The notes: generated by a model from the letters alone, not told the origin. Counted from the first letter of the stretch, positions 1-8,585 are shown. The stretch: DNA of 64,000 bases from an uncultured Acidimicrobiales bacterium (GCA_937997485.1 CALKTH010000042.1:33695-97694), one strand, 5' to 3'. Made by a program: numbers and translations.

Positions 1-1
1 A

Positions 2-778
2 CACGTCGGAGATGTGCGCCTCGCCGACGAGCTCGACGCGCTCGCGGAGCAGTGGACGCACGCGTTCGATCCCCGCACCGGGCTCCTGATCGACTCCACG
101 TTCTACGAAGGCGGACGTTGGAACTACTCCTTCAGACTCATGCACGACATGCGGAAACGCATCGACCTCGCGGGTGGAGACGAGGCCTTCGTTGCGTTGC
201 TCGATCAGTTCTTCGGCTACGGCGCTCCACCCGTCAAGCAGCTGGGAGAGCCGCCGTTCGGCCAGGCGCTCGAAGCCGGGTACGCGCTCAACCGATTCGA
301 GGGTCTCAACAACGAACCGGACATGGAAGCGCCGTGGGCGTATCACTATGCGGGACGCCCGGACCGAACAGCAGAGGTCGTGCACTCGGCGGTGCACAAC
401 CAATTCGGTGTAGGCCGTGGAGGACTGCCGGGAAACGACGACTCGGGCGGCCTCAGCTCCTGGTTCGTCTGGGCCTCTCTCGGACTCTTTCCCGTCGCCG
501 GTCAGAACACGTTCCTTCTCAGTTCGCCAGCCTTTGCGTACGGCTCAATCACGACCGGCGAGACCGAGACGGTGATCGAGACGACCGGCTTTAGCGAACC
601 GGGCCCAGACACTCCGCCCAGCTATGTCCAGTCGGTCCAGATCGACGACGTCTCTGTCGACCAAGCGTGGCTCTCCGGCAACGAGCTCCACCGGGCCAAG
701 CGCATCCACGTAGAGCTCGGTCCGGCACCTTCCGCGTGGGGCACAACGGTCCGCCCTCCGAACATTCCCCGCTCCTGA
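2..778 (+). CDS. GH92 family alpha-mannosidase, C-terminal part (5' truncated)
   Basis: This is the C-terminal ~258 residues of a glycoside hydrolase family 92 enzyme. Characterised members are exo-acting, calcium-dependent alpha-mannosidases that trim mannose from glycans. The reading frame is open to the left window edge, so the true start lies upstream; a GTG at position 14 is internal. The clearest signature is GLPGNDDSGGLSSWFVWASL, the GH92 catalytic-domain motif, followed by GLFPVAGQNTFLLSSPAF, which is typical of the final part of the (alpha/alpha)6 barrel. Upstream, a FEGGRWNYSFRLMHD-like segment also fits GH92. Full-length members have about 700-800 residues, so roughly two thirds is missing here. 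Such enzymes are usually exported, but the signal peptide would be outside the window. It is followed after 76 bp by a glycosyltransferase on the same strand. Confidence 0.88.
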   Translation, partial: HVGDVRLADELDALAEQWTHAFDPRTGLLIDSTFYEGGRWNYSFRLMHDMRKRIDLAGGDEAFVALLDQFFGYGAPPVKQLGEPPFGQALEAGYALNRFEGLNNEPDMEAPWAYHYAGRPDRTAEVVHSAVHNQFGVGRGGLPGNDDSGGLSSWFVWASLGLFPVAGQNTFLLSSPAFAYGSITTGETETVIETTGFSEPGPDTPPSYVQSVQIDDVSVDQAWLSGNELHRAKRIHVELGPAPSAWGTTVRPPNIPRS

Positions 779-854
779 CCCCACGCCGCTGCCACCAGCT
801 CTGATTGCTCGCACTCCTCACCCATTCACCTGCACACCTGACCCGGAGAACGCC

Positions 855-2201
855 ATGACACTGCTCGATGACCCGACGTTGCTGAACGGCACGCCAACCA
901 CACCGCGGGATGCTGGCTCCTCACCGACCAGACGGTTGGTGATCATCGTGCGGGCCGACCCGGTGGTGTGCGGGCACTCCGGCGAGGCGCGCAATCTCGC
1001 CGAGGCTGCACTCCTCCGTGGCTTCGACGATGTGCGGATCGTGACGTGGCCGCTCGAGGTCCTCCAGCAGTTCCCGCTGAAACCGTTGGATTCGGTCCTC
1101 CCGTACTCAGCAGGAATCACCGTGGAGCGTCCGGATCCGGTGGGCGACTACAAGGTGCCGGATGGTCGCTTTCTCGCTGGGATGGTGGGACGCCTGGTTG
1201 AGCTCTTCGCCGAAGGCATCCCAACCGTGTGCCTCTCCCTCTATCTCACACCTCACGCGAACGCGGCGATGGAGGCCCTCCGAGTTACGGAGTCACTCGG
1301 CGTGCCGTTCGACGTCACGACCATGGCGGAGGCAGTCGGTTCGGACATCACGAATGTCGTGCGATCAACACTCGAGACCGGCAATGTGGGAGCTGCCGCC
1401 CAGGTCTTTGCGACCTTCCTCGCCCACGATCACTGCGTTGCGGTTTCGGAGTACACGAAGAGTCTCATCGTGGCGTCGGCTCGTGAGGTGGACAAGGTGA
1501 TGAACACCAACTTCGTCGCTCAATGCCGGCGAAGGATTCGGATCTCATATCCGGCGGTGAATAGTGCGACGTTCACGGAGGTCTCTGACCGTGAGATCGA
1601 GGCGTCGCTCGCGGCGCGCTGCCTGGAACGAGACCGATACATCTTGTTCCTTTCCCGAATCACCCCTGCGAAAGGGGTCGAGGACTTGATCGATGGCTAT
1701 GTGCGGTCCCGAAGCTACGGATCGACTCGCCTGGTCATCGCCGGGACCGGACCGATTGTCGACGACATGAAGGCTCGAGCGGACGAGCTCGGCGCAGCGG
1801 ATCACATCGACTTCCTGAGCGACGTGAGCGACGACGAGAAGCGGTTCCTCATGGCAGGATGCGCGGCCTATGCCTTGCCGAGCAAGCCGCAGCCGGAGTT
1901 CGTGGAAACCTTCGGGATCGCGCTCGTCGAGAAGATGCTGGCTGGTGGGGGACCGGTCATCACGACGGCAACCGGAGGGATTCCCGAAGCGGTGGGCGAG
2001 CACGCCATCGTGGTGCCCACGAGCGACCCAGACGCCCTTGCTGCGGCGCTGGATCGGGCGGTACTCGAGACGAGTCGCGACGAGCGTGCCACCTGGGAGC
2101 TGGCCGCCCGCGGGTACGCCATGGAGTTTGATCGCCTCAACGTTTTCGACCGCCTCATAGGACCAGTCCCTGCTCCCCAGCTTGGTTCCCTGGCCTCCTA
2201 G
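855..2201 (+). CDS. Glycosyltransferase family 4 (GT-B) protein
   Basis: A 448-residue GT-B glycosyltransferase. It probably transfers a sugar from a nucleotide donor to an unknown acceptor in the cytoplasm. The C-terminal donor-binding domain carries YILFLSRITPAKGVEDLI (about residues 262-280), IAGTGP (295-300) and the retaining GT4 E-x7-E motif, E351 to E359, in ETFGIALVEKMLAGGGPV. A GGIPEAVG loop follows, as in many GT4 enzymes. The N-terminal domain (residues 27-230) is less conserved and sets the acceptor. The start is ATG with GGAG 9 bases upstream. It follows the GH92 gene on the same strand, so it may belong to a glycan-handling locus that continues to the left. The substrate cannot be deduced. 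A GC-rich hairpin follows the stop. Confidence 0.85.
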   Translation: MTLLDDPTLLNGTPTTPRDAGSSPTRRLVIIVRADPVVCGHSGEARNLAEAALLRGFDDVRIVTWPLEVLQQFPLKPLDSVLPYSAGITVERPDPVGDYKVPDGRFLAGMVGRLVELFAEGIPTVCLSLYLTPHANAAMEALRVTESLGVPFDVTTMAEAVGSDITNVVRSTLETGNVGAAAQVFATFLAHDHCVAVSEYTKSLIVASAREVDKVMNTNFVAQCRRRIRISYPAVNSATFTEVSDREIEASLAARCLERDRYILFLSRITPAKGVEDLIDGYVRSRSYGSTRLVIAGTGPIVDDMKARADELGAADHIDFLSDVSDDEKRFLMAGCAAYALPSKPQPEFVETFGIALVEKMLAGGGPVITTATGGIPEAVGEHAIVVPTSDPDALAAALDRAVLETSRDERATWELAARGYAMEFDRLNVFDRLIGPVPAPQLGSLAS

Positions 2202-2208
2202 CGGCGGG

Positions 2209-2242
2209 GGCCCGGGCCGGGCAGCGTGGCTCGGCTCGGGCC
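2209..2242 (+). terminator. GC-rich hairpin after the glycosyltransferase
   Basis: The arms 2209-2220 and 2231-2242 pair over 12 positions, two of them G-U, with a 10-nt loop. The hairpin begins 7 nt after the GT4 stop and is followed by a short TGTTT tract. It is plausibly an intrinsic or assisted terminator, although there is no long U run. Confidence 0.5.
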
Positions 2243-2332
2243 GGGACTGTTTCGCAGACTGACCTTCGGCGTCTGCTGATTGTTGCGCACTCCCTCAGCC
2301 CTCCCACTGGAGCCAGCAACTACGTTGTCCGG

Positions 2333-3451
2333 GTGCTTTCCCTCCAGCGGCTGCAGCGCTCTCTTCGTGGAGTGCTTGGCCTCGCCTGCCTCATCCTCCT
2401 CTTCACGTTCGCCGCTCCTGCCTCCGCCCAGAACGGCGACCGGATTGCGTCGGACGTGGAGGGTCAAACGCTGGTCGTAGCGACCAAGCCTCTACCGCCC
2501 ATGGTGTTCGTCGACGACGCTGCACTGCGGGGCTTCAGCATCGACTATTGGAATGAGGTCTCAGAGCGTCTCGGGACCGAAACGCAGTGGGTGGAGTACG
2601 AAACGGTCGCCGAGATCATCGACGCGGTGGAAGCGGGCGACGCTGATGTGGCCATCGCCGGTATCTCGATCACGAGGGATCGAGAAGCGAGAATCGACTT
2701 TTCACAGCCCTACTACAGCTCGGGCTTTCAGCTCGTTACCCGTCAGGGCGACTCGGGAACGTTTCGGGCGCTCCTGAGCTTGATTGGAAGCGGAACGTTC
2801 CTCGTGCCACTCCTCATTTTGGTGGCGCTGATCCTCGTGGTTTCGCATCTCGTGTGGCTCGTCGAGCGACACCACGGATCCGATGACTTCCCACAGAGCT
2901 ACCGCGAAGGTCTCCCGGAAGCATTGTGGTGGTCGACGGTGAGCGTGATCACCGGTGGTGAGGCCGTGAAGAACATCAACCGAGGGCTGAGCCGTGTGAT
3001 CGCGATTTTCTGGATGCTCGTCGGGCTCTTTCTCCTGGCCTTCGTCACGGCGCGGGCGACGTCGGTGCTCACGGTCTCCGAGCTTCAGAGCGACATCAGC
3101 ACGTTGGAGGACCTGGGCGGTCGCTCAGTGGGAACGGTCCAGGAGACCTCATCGGTGACCTTCCTCGACCAAGAAGGCGGGATCACGGCCCGCGAGTACG
3201 CGACGATCAATGACGCACTCAACGCACTCAACAACGAGGAGATCGACGCTGTGGTCTTCGATGCCCCGGTCATCTCTTATGCCGCACTCGACTACCCCGA
3301 CCTTCGGGTCGTCGACGCGCTACTCAGTCGTGATCCCTATGGCATCGCTGTTCCGCAGCGCAGCGATCTGCTGGAGCCGGTGAACACCGCCGTCATCAGC
3401 ATCGGACGAGATGGCACCCTTGACGAGCTTCTCGAGGAGTGGTTTGGCTGA
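2333..3451 (+). CDS. Prokaryotic glutamate-receptor-like ligand-gated ion channel
   Basis: A 372-residue exported receptor-channel fusion. Residues 1-33 are a signal peptide ending at a predicted ASA-Q cleavage site. Residues 46-140 form the first half (S1) of a solute-binding-protein family 3 domain, including DVAIAGISITRDREARIDFS. A transmembrane helix spans about 152-177, a pore re-entrant segment about 195-212, and a second helix about 218-243. Residues 245-372 complete the binding domain (S2). This S1-TM-P-TM-S2 order is that of GluR0-type channels. The pore segment reads WWSTVSVITGGEAVKNINR, where potassium-selective GluR0 channels have TVGYGD. The ion selectivity is therefore probably different. 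The start is GTG at 2333. The ligand is likely an amino acid or other small molecule, but this is inference. Confidence 0.8.
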   Translation: MLSLQRLQRSLRGVLGLACLILLFTFAAPASAQNGDRIASDVEGQTLVVATKPLPPMVFVDDAALRGFSIDYWNEVSERLGTETQWVEYETVAEIIDAVEAGDADVAIAGISITRDREARIDFSQPYYSSGFQLVTRQGDSGTFRALLSLIGSGTFLVPLLILVALILVVSHLVWLVERHHGSDDFPQSYREGLPEALWWSTVSVITGGEAVKNINRGLSRVIAIFWMLVGLFLLAFVTARATSVLTVSELQSDISTLEDLGGRSVGTVQETSSVTFLDQEGGITAREYATINDALNALNNEEIDAVVFDAPVISYAALDYPDLRVVDALLSRDPYGIAVPQRSDLLEPVNTAVISIGRDGTLDELLEEWFG

Positions 3452-3487
3452 CCGCTGACCCGAGTTGATCGCTCTTCGAGCACCTCG

Positions 3488-4672
3488 CTAGTCAAGCGCA
3501 GCAACCATCGCTCGGATTTCCACTTCATGGGCGCGGAGCGCCCCGTCTGTTGTGCCGAATTGCGACGCTTGGTCCAACGGAGCGATCGCCTGCTCGGACT
3601 GTCCACTGCGGTGGAGCGCCCATGCCAGCGCGTGGGCGGCCTTGATGTTCGATGGTCGTTCCTCGTAGATGATCTCGGCGATCCTCAGCCCCATTGCCGG
3701 GTCGCCCCACGAACTGACCGCGAGCGCGGCGCTGGGATCTACTCCGAATCCGGCCGCATGCTCGTCAAGTGCATCTTGGCCCACGGTGTGCGCGGCGAGG
3801 GCCGACGTTGCAAGGTCGCCCTCGGCAGCCGCCAGCTCGGCCAGCAGAATCAACGCAGCCGTCTCGCCTGGCTCGTCGGCCAGAACTCCGTCGACGATGG
3901 CCCGCGCCGTGCCGACTTCCCCTCGACGGAAGGCAACGGCCGCCCCGCCGATCACAGCATCAATGCGAGAGGGGTCGGCGTTGATCGCCTTTTGATAGGC
4001 GGATTCGGCAGCATCGAGATCGCCCAGGGCGAAGTAGATCTCGCCGAGCAGCGTGTCGACGCGAGCCCCCTCGGCCGCGAGGCCGCCAGCGTTGTTGCGA
4101 CTCATGATCATGGCCTGGACGGCGCCGGAGTCGTCGCCTGTCAGCTGGCGAAGATAGGAGAGGCGACTGAAGGCCTCGAGGCCCGGTCGTGCTGCGAGCA
4201 ATCGGTCAAGAGCTTGCGCTGCCTGCTCGTAGTGGCCGAGCTCGATGTGGGCGTCGACGAGAGCGGCCAGCGCCACGTGGTCATCGGGGCGAAGGTCGAC
4301 CGCGGCCGTGGCTCCTTCGAGCGCGAGATCGAACCGGTGGAGGCCAAGGTCTGCGATGGCGGCACCGCGAAGCGCCTCCGCTGAGGGGGCTTCGCTTTGA
4401 TCAGAGGCGCTGAGGTAGAGCGCATGGGCCTGAGCGAAGAGCTCGGTGTCGTCTGCCCGAAGGGCGTCAACGAGCAAAAGGTCAGCTTCGGAGATGAGGG
4501 CTGCCGGGTCCTCAGTAGGACGCTGCCCGAGAAGGGACCAGCCGACGGCGAGGCCCGCGATGAGACAAACAATGACGAGGCCGGGCATGTACCCGGGGAA
4601 CGAACGACGGACGCCCGTTCCCCGGATGAGCCCCGGCTGGTGCTGGTGTGGCACCGAACCGAGAGTGGTCAT
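3488..4672 (-). CDS. Membrane-anchored TPR-repeat protein
   Basis: A 394-residue protein with a cytoplasmic N-terminus, one transmembrane helix at about residues 30-48 (MPGLVIVCLIAGLAVGWSLL), and an extracytoplasmic array of tetratricopeptide-like helical repeats covering nearly all the rest. Clear TPR units include ALRGAAIADLGLHRFDLALE, VDAHIELGHYEQAAQALDRL and LGEIYFALGDLDAAESAYQK. TPR arrays bind partner proteins; there is no catalytic motif. It starts 5 nt after the stop of the DUF4331 gene, so the two are almost certainly co-transcribed. The family architecture resembles TPR proteins reported next to DUF4331 genes in other bacteria, but no defined function is known to me. Confidence 0.75.
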   Translation of the reverse strand: MTTLGSVPHQHQPGLIRGTGVRRSFPGYMPGLVIVCLIAGLAVGWSLLGQRPTEDPAALISEADLLLVDALRADDTELFAQAHALYLSASDQSEAPSAEALRGAAIADLGLHRFDLALEGATAAVDLRPDDHVALAALVDAHIELGHYEQAAQALDRLLAARPGLEAFSRLSYLRQLTGDDSGAVQAMIMSRNNAGGLAAEGARVDTLLGEIYFALGDLDAAESAYQKAINADPSRIDAVIGGAAVAFRRGEVGTARAIVDGVLADEPGETAALILLAELAAAEGDLATSALAAHTVGQDALDEHAAGFGVDPSAALAVSSWGDPAMGLRIAEIIYEERPSNIKAAHALAWALHRSGQSEQAIAPLDQASQFGTTDGALRAHEVEIRAMVAALD

Positions 4673-4677
4673 GACGT

Positions 4678-6456
4678 TCAGCTGACCTGGGAAATGAACT
4701 CAGGGGAGTTGCTGAAGTTGAGCATCATCTGGCCACGGGTCATGCCGTTGTCCAGCTGGCTGAGCCAGAAGGCCTTGCCGCTGGCGTCGCTCGGACGTCC
4801 AAGCACGTTGTTGTAGACGAGCTCGACGAACGCTGCGTCGTCCAGCGCCCCGTAGCGATCCGTGAACTCCTGCGAGCGAGCGAAGAACTCGCTGACAGCG
4901 GCAAGCGACCGGTCGTCTTCAACCCAGAAGTTGATGCCAGCACGGTCCGAGGGACGCAGGAAATAGGCCAGGTACAGCCGTTCCAGCTGGTCGGTCCGAC
5001 TGGATGTGGTGGGATCGTCGGCCTCGGTGTGATCGTGCTCGTGATCGAAGCCCTGGTGCGGATCGGGCATGTACGGGAACTCGGTCAGGTAACCGCGATC
5101 GTTCCCGACGACGCCGTCGCCGAGCGCGTTGTTGGGCGACACGCCAGCGCATTCGCCAACGGGAGTCGCGCCGGCAACTGCCTGGAGTTCGATGTCGACG
5201 ACATCATCGCCGAGACGGCGCCCGTTCGGGAAGCCGTCGGCCTGTCCGGCCAGCAGGCCGAGCGGGAGCTGTTGATCGAACGGCGTCGGGGTGACGCTGG
5301 TGTTCAGCCGCAGCTGTTCCGATGGGACCACATCGGCCGGCTGGTTCACGCCGGGGATACCGGTGAGGAAGATCGTCACCAAGTCGTTGCGAGGCGTCGT
5401 CGGGTAGCAGGCATCGAAGGCACCGGGATAGAGCACGGGCAAGAGTTGTCCGATGCGAGGATCCTGCACGATCGGCAGGAACGCAGCGTCTCCGGCACCG
5501 AGCGGGGCTCCGTTGAAGGTGTCCTTTGCCGCGAGCGGCACGACCACTTCGTTGACCAGCGGCATGCCGAGTCGAGAGATCTGGACCCAGTCACCCGATA
5601 TCACAGGATTCGGATTGTCGGCTGAGCGCACCGTGCTGGCCCGGCGAGACGTCGTCGAGTGAATGCCGAGAACCTCTTCACCTTCCACGAGTCGGGCCTT
5701 GGGGACCTGGATCGCAATGGAGTGCACGTTGAAGCCCGTTGTCGCGTTCACACCGTTGCCGGTGTCCATCGGGAGCAGGTGCACGGTGTTCAGCGAACGC
5801 AGCGCCCCAAGGTCGAAGATGGAACCCAGATCGACGGGGAAGACCTCGTCGCGCGGTCCGGCAAAGACGTTCATCGTGCCATCGGCGCCGAGGTCGACCT
5901 CGGTGACCGCATTGGCGGACAGTGTTCGGTAGTTCGGTGTGGAACGAGGGCCGATGTTCGGCGGCGGCACCGGCACGCCGGACGCCAGCTCCGTCGCGAC
6001 TCCGTCGTTGACTTCAGTGATGGTGTATGTCTGGCGAACGTTCAGCCCTTCGTACTGGCCACCGCTGAACGAAATCGGTGCCTCGTTGATGAGGGGCGTG
6101 TTGCCGTCGACGATCTCTGTGGAGAAGCGGAACTGGTAGCGAAGATCGGTCTCGGCGTTCCCGTCGTTGTCGACGTTGATCTCATACAGGACGTCGTCGC
6201 CGAAGTTGTGGAAGTTCGGGCCGCCCGCAGGCTCCTGCAGCGGGATGAAGTTGCTGATGATCGTGACGTGGTCCGGCGCATCAGGAGCGATGAATGCGTA
6301 CACGTCGGTGTTGTCTGCCACCGGGTCTTGGGCGATGAGCGGTGCATCTCGGTGACTCGATGCCCCACTTCCTGTTGTCATGGCGAGGGTCGAGGCGCCC
6401 ATCAGCATGCAGCCGACGACGGCGATCGTCCTCTTGGGTAGTGACCGTTTGGTCAT
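4678..6456 (-). CDS. Secreted DUF4331 protein with C-terminal DUF4214 domain
   Basis: A 592-residue protein that is very probably secreted. The signal peptide (about residues 1-32) is followed by SSHRDAPLIAQDPVADNTDVYAF, the characteristic start of DUF4331. This domain runs to about residue 470 and has no established biochemical role. Residues 490-592 carry DUF4214-like sequence (LERLYLAYFLRPSDRAGINFW and FVELVYNNVLGRPSDASG), a module common in secreted and surface proteins of aquatic bacteria. A histidine- and acid-rich linker (HQGFDHEHDHTEADD) joins the two and might bind metal. The start has a good Shine-Dalgarno (GGAAGGA). It lies between a single-pass membrane protein and a TPR protein in the same orientation. 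Confidence 0.85.
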   Translation of the reverse strand: MTKRSLPKRTIAVVGCMLMGASTLAMTTGSGASSHRDAPLIAQDPVADNTDVYAFIAPDAPDHVTIISNFIPLQEPAGGPNFHNFGDDVLYEINVDNDGNAETDLRYQFRFSTEIVDGNTPLINEAPISFSGGQYEGLNVRQTYTITEVNDGVATELASGVPVPPPNIGPRSTPNYRTLSANAVTEVDLGADGTMNVFAGPRDEVFPVDLGSIFDLGALRSLNTVHLLPMDTGNGVNATTGFNVHSIAIQVPKARLVEGEEVLGIHSTTSRRASTVRSADNPNPVISGDWVQISRLGMPLVNEVVVPLAAKDTFNGAPLGAGDAAFLPIVQDPRIGQLLPVLYPGAFDACYPTTPRNDLVTIFLTGIPGVNQPADVVPSEQLRLNTSVTPTPFDQQLPLGLLAGQADGFPNGRRLGDDVVDIELQAVAGATPVGECAGVSPNNALGDGVVGNDRGYLTEFPYMPDPHQGFDHEHDHTEADDPTTSSRTDQLERLYLAYFLRPSDRAGINFWVEDDRSLAAVSEFFARSQEFTDRYGALDDAAFVELVYNNVLGRPSDASGKAFWLSQLDNGMTRGQMMLNFSNSPEFISQVS

Positions 6457-6538
6457 GTTGGGTATTCCTTCCGTTGTTGCGGATTGCGGAGCGGCCCGCG
6501 GGAATCGCGCCGGTGTTGCGGAGGCCAGAAGGTCGCGT

Positions 6539-7369
6539 TCAGGACGTGGTGAAGGCGTCGATCACGATCCACTCGTTGCCGAGTGCAACGAGGAGCACAT
6601 CCGTGCCCGAAGCAAGAGGAACCAGTCGGGCCCACGTTGAGGGGTCACCGCCGTAGGTGATCGCCAAGTCGGCGGCCAGCGCGCCGGAGACTGGCTCTGA
6701 GGAGTGCTGAGCGAGGCGGCCACCGAGCAGGCACAGTTCGGCGAATGCCGGTGAGGTCTTGTTGCGGCTCAGTGGGGTTGCGGCGCGAGCGCATCGCTCC
6801 GGATCGGCGAGCCAGCTTGAAGCGGTCTCGACCGCTTCTTGCGCATCCGGAACGACGTCTTCTTTCAGGCTGTCAGCGAGCGAGACGCGCCAGCCTTCGT
6901 CTTCCTGGGTCGCCCAATCGACATAGATGGCAGCGGGGGTCCATCCCTTGTTCGGACTCAGACCCGACTCCAACGAGATACGGGTTCGAAGCGACGAGGA
7001 GTCCACCCATTCCCACGACTGCACGTTGCCGAGCGCTCCGTCGCGTCGAGCTGCCCACTGCGCAGCGGACCCGAACCCGAGACGATCCTGATCGCTCAAC
7101 AGCTCGAACGAGCGGGCTGGATCGTCAGATTGTTCGGCTTCGAGAAACGCAGTGACAGCCAGCCGACCGCTTGGTTCGCCGGCAGGTACTGGAGGTGCGG
7201 CGAACTCGATTGCCGGTTGCTGAGTGGGAGTCGAGCCGGGGTCGCCCGGAAGCAGAGACCGAAAAGAAAGGCCTCCGACGACGAAGGCAAGACCGATACC
7301 GAGCGCCATCGCGAGCGCTGCGATGCCTGCATCCACCACGATTCGACGTCCCACTGCAGCTCTCCCCAT
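6539..7369 (-). CDS. Single-pass membrane protein of unknown function
   Basis: A 276-residue protein I do not recognise. A transmembrane helix at about residues 12-34 (AGIAALAMALGIGLAFVVGGL) follows a short basic N-terminus, leaving most of the chain outside the membrane. A proline-rich linker (residues 40-65) leads to a mixed alpha/beta region, TAFLEAEQSDDPARSFELLSD onwards, with alternating polar and hydrophobic stretches like those of lipocalin- or NTF2-like conjugal-transfer domains. That resemblance is only impressionistic. Its stop is 82 bp before the DUF4331 start, and the order 7369 to 3488 suggests an envelope-associated operon. A downstream in-frame GTG (codon 6) could be the real start. 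Confidence 0.6.
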   Translation of the reverse strand: MGRAAVGRRIVVDAGIAALAMALGIGLAFVVGGLSFRSLLPGDPGSTPTQQPAIEFAAPPVPAGEPSGRLAVTAFLEAEQSDDPARSFELLSDQDRLGFGSAAQWAARRDGALGNVQSWEWVDSSSLRTRISLESGLSPNKGWTPAAIYVDWATQEDEGWRVSLADSLKEDVVPDAQEAVETASSWLADPERCARAATPLSRNKTSPAFAELCLLGGRLAQHSSEPVSGALAADLAITYGGDPSTWARLVPLASGTDVLLVALGNEWIVIDAFTTS

Positions 7370-7494
7370 GCATGTTCTGACGGAGCGAACGCAAAGTGGG
7401 ATCCGTTTTTCGTTCGAGCGGCGCCGAGACCAACCACCCGCATCGACGTGAGAGAAGAATGTTCGGGCACCCCCGTTGCGGGTACAACTGTGGA

Positions 7495-7725
7495 GTGCGC
7501 CGACGAGTGACCAAGCGATCGCTCTCTGAGCCTCGCCAATTGAGACTCTTCCGCGCTGGTCGTCCGAACGCGCAGGAACGCCAGCGAGGTCTCCGGCACA
7601 TCAAGCAACTCCGTGCCATTCTGAACGGCGACCGGACCGATCAGCCCGCTGACGAAGACGTTCCTTCCGAGCCGGCCGATCCGTCCCAATCCGAACAACG
7701 TCGATCCTTCCGTCGCTCAACCTGA
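7495..7725 (+). CDS. Small arginine-rich protein (tentative)
   Basis: A possible 76-residue basic protein. The N-terminal half is rich in Arg and Lys (RRRVTKRSLSEPRQLRLFR), and the C-terminal half is acidic then basic. No family is recognised. Support for a real start is the sequence TACAAC six nucleotides before the GTG at 7495, matching the leaderless promoter pattern seen elsewhere in the window. It is divergent from the 6539-7369 gene. It ends directly before a decayed ATP-grasp fragment in the same frame, so it may be part of a decaying segment rather than a working gene. Confidence 0.35.
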   Translation: MRRRVTKRSLSEPRQLRLFRAGRPNAQERQRGLRHIKQLRAILNGDRTDQPADEDVPSEPADPSQSEQRRSFRRST

Positions 7726-7920
7726 GAGGAACCCACGGGTTCGCTTTTCGACCACTACGCACCTGCCCTCGGCTTCGACGAAGCCTTCGGAGGTAACGGT
7801 CTGAGTAGAGCGGGGTACGAGAAGGTCACGGAGCGATTCGGTCGTCTCGATGGCGACGACCTCCTACGAATGCAGGCCATCATCGATCACGAGTTTCGGC
7901 GCCAGGGCATCACGTTCACC
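7726..7920 (+). pseudogene. N-terminal remnant of a circularly permuted ATP-grasp (DUF404/DUF407) protein
   Basis: Frame-1 translation from 7741 gives SLFDHYAPALGFDEAFGG, then AGYEKVTERFGRLDGDDLLR and IIDHEFRRQGITFT. This matches the N-terminus of circularly permuted ATP-grasp proteins, where a Y-DE-F core, an H/Y-x2-L segment and a GITF-x-VYG motif occur in the same order. Similarity stops at GITFT (about 7920), where VYG is expected. The downstream sequence is a CAG/CAA-rich stretch (7951-7973) without domain similarity. There is an in-frame TGA at 7723 and no ATG, GTG or TTG start before 7801. With both ends lost and several hundred residues missing, this is a gene relic. Confidence 0.6.
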
Positions 7921-8061
7921 GCTGCGCCGACCCGAACGAGTTTTTGCCGCCCAGCAGCAGCAACAGCAACAGCTGCGGTGCCGGTTGTACTTGCCTCCGT
8001 TGGTCACAGCAGGTCGACCGCACCATGCTCGCCGCTGGTGGGGCGACACGACCGATTTCTC

Positions 8062-8121
8062 GGCCGGTGCGTCCCAACGACCGGCCACCTGCAAGGGTCG
8101 AGGTTTGAGACCTCGGCCCTT
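8062..8121 (+). other. Two consecutive hairpins in the 7.9-8.15 kb gap
   Basis: The first hairpin pairs 8062-8068 (GGCCGGT) with 8080-8086 (ACCGGCC). The second pairs 8093-8104 with 8110-8121 over 12 positions, one G-U, with loop TTGAG. They lie between the ATP-grasp remnant and the DoxX-like gene. They could be a terminator or a folded 5' leader of the downstream gene. No known riboswitch consensus is visible. Confidence 0.4.
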
Positions 8122-8156
8122 CGGGCACGTCGTCTCCCATCACGGAAGCCTCTGTG

Positions 8157-8576
8157 ATGCAAATGACGGGAACCAAGATGCAAAACACAACGCAGGCCGT
8201 CGGCAAGATCGCACAGACCGTCGCAGCCCTTTGGATCTACAACGTCTGGTTCAATCGGTTCAACAAGGACACCGGATACCGGGGCGGCAACGCGGCGAAT
8301 ATGAAGGAAGAGTTTGCCGAATACGGCTTGTCCGAGAAGGCGATGTTCGCCACCGGCGCAACCAAGGTTGGACTGGCGACGGCGATGCTGGTGGGACACG
8401 CTGTTCCCAAGCTTGTCGTTCCCGCATCGGCTGGGCTCGCCTCGATGATGGTGGGTGCGCTCGGCGCTCACGCCAAGGTTGGCGATCCCGCCAAACGGTC
8501 CGTTCCTGCTGCCTCGGTTCTGACCGCAGCCGTGCTCGCTGCCGTCCTGCACGCCAAGGGCGACCGCAGCAGTTGA
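8157..8576 (+). CDS. DoxX-like family membrane protein
   Basis: A 139-residue membrane protein with about four hydrophobic helices. Sequence typical of the DoxX-like family includes ALWIYNVWFNRFNKDTGYRG near residue 24, EFAEYGLSEKAMFATGATKV, and GALGAHAKVGDPAKRSVPA at the end. The family is related to DoxD/DoxX subunits, but most members have no assigned activity. Roles in redox balance of the membrane have been proposed for relatives. ATG at 8157 is preferred, with GGAAG eight bases upstream. GTG at 8154 and later ATGs are alternatives. It converges with a second DoxX-like gene only 9 bp away. Confidence 0.75.
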   Translation: MQMTGTKMQNTTQAVGKIAQTVAALWIYNVWFNRFNKDTGYRGGNAANMKEEFAEYGLSEKAMFATGATKVGLATAMLVGHAVPKLVVPASAGLASMMVGALGAHAKVGDPAKRSVPAASVLTAAVLAAVLHAKGDRSS

Positions 8577-8585
8577 GTAGCGGCC

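Noticed and set aside
7096..7698. A 200-codon minus-strand frame overlapping the 6539-7369 gene start
   Set aside because: No domain-like features, and it overlaps a better-supported gene in another frame with a signal-anchor helix.
7951..7973. Possible microsatellite or CRISPR-like repeat
   Set aside because: It is only a short CAG/CAA tract with no spacer-repeat periodicity.
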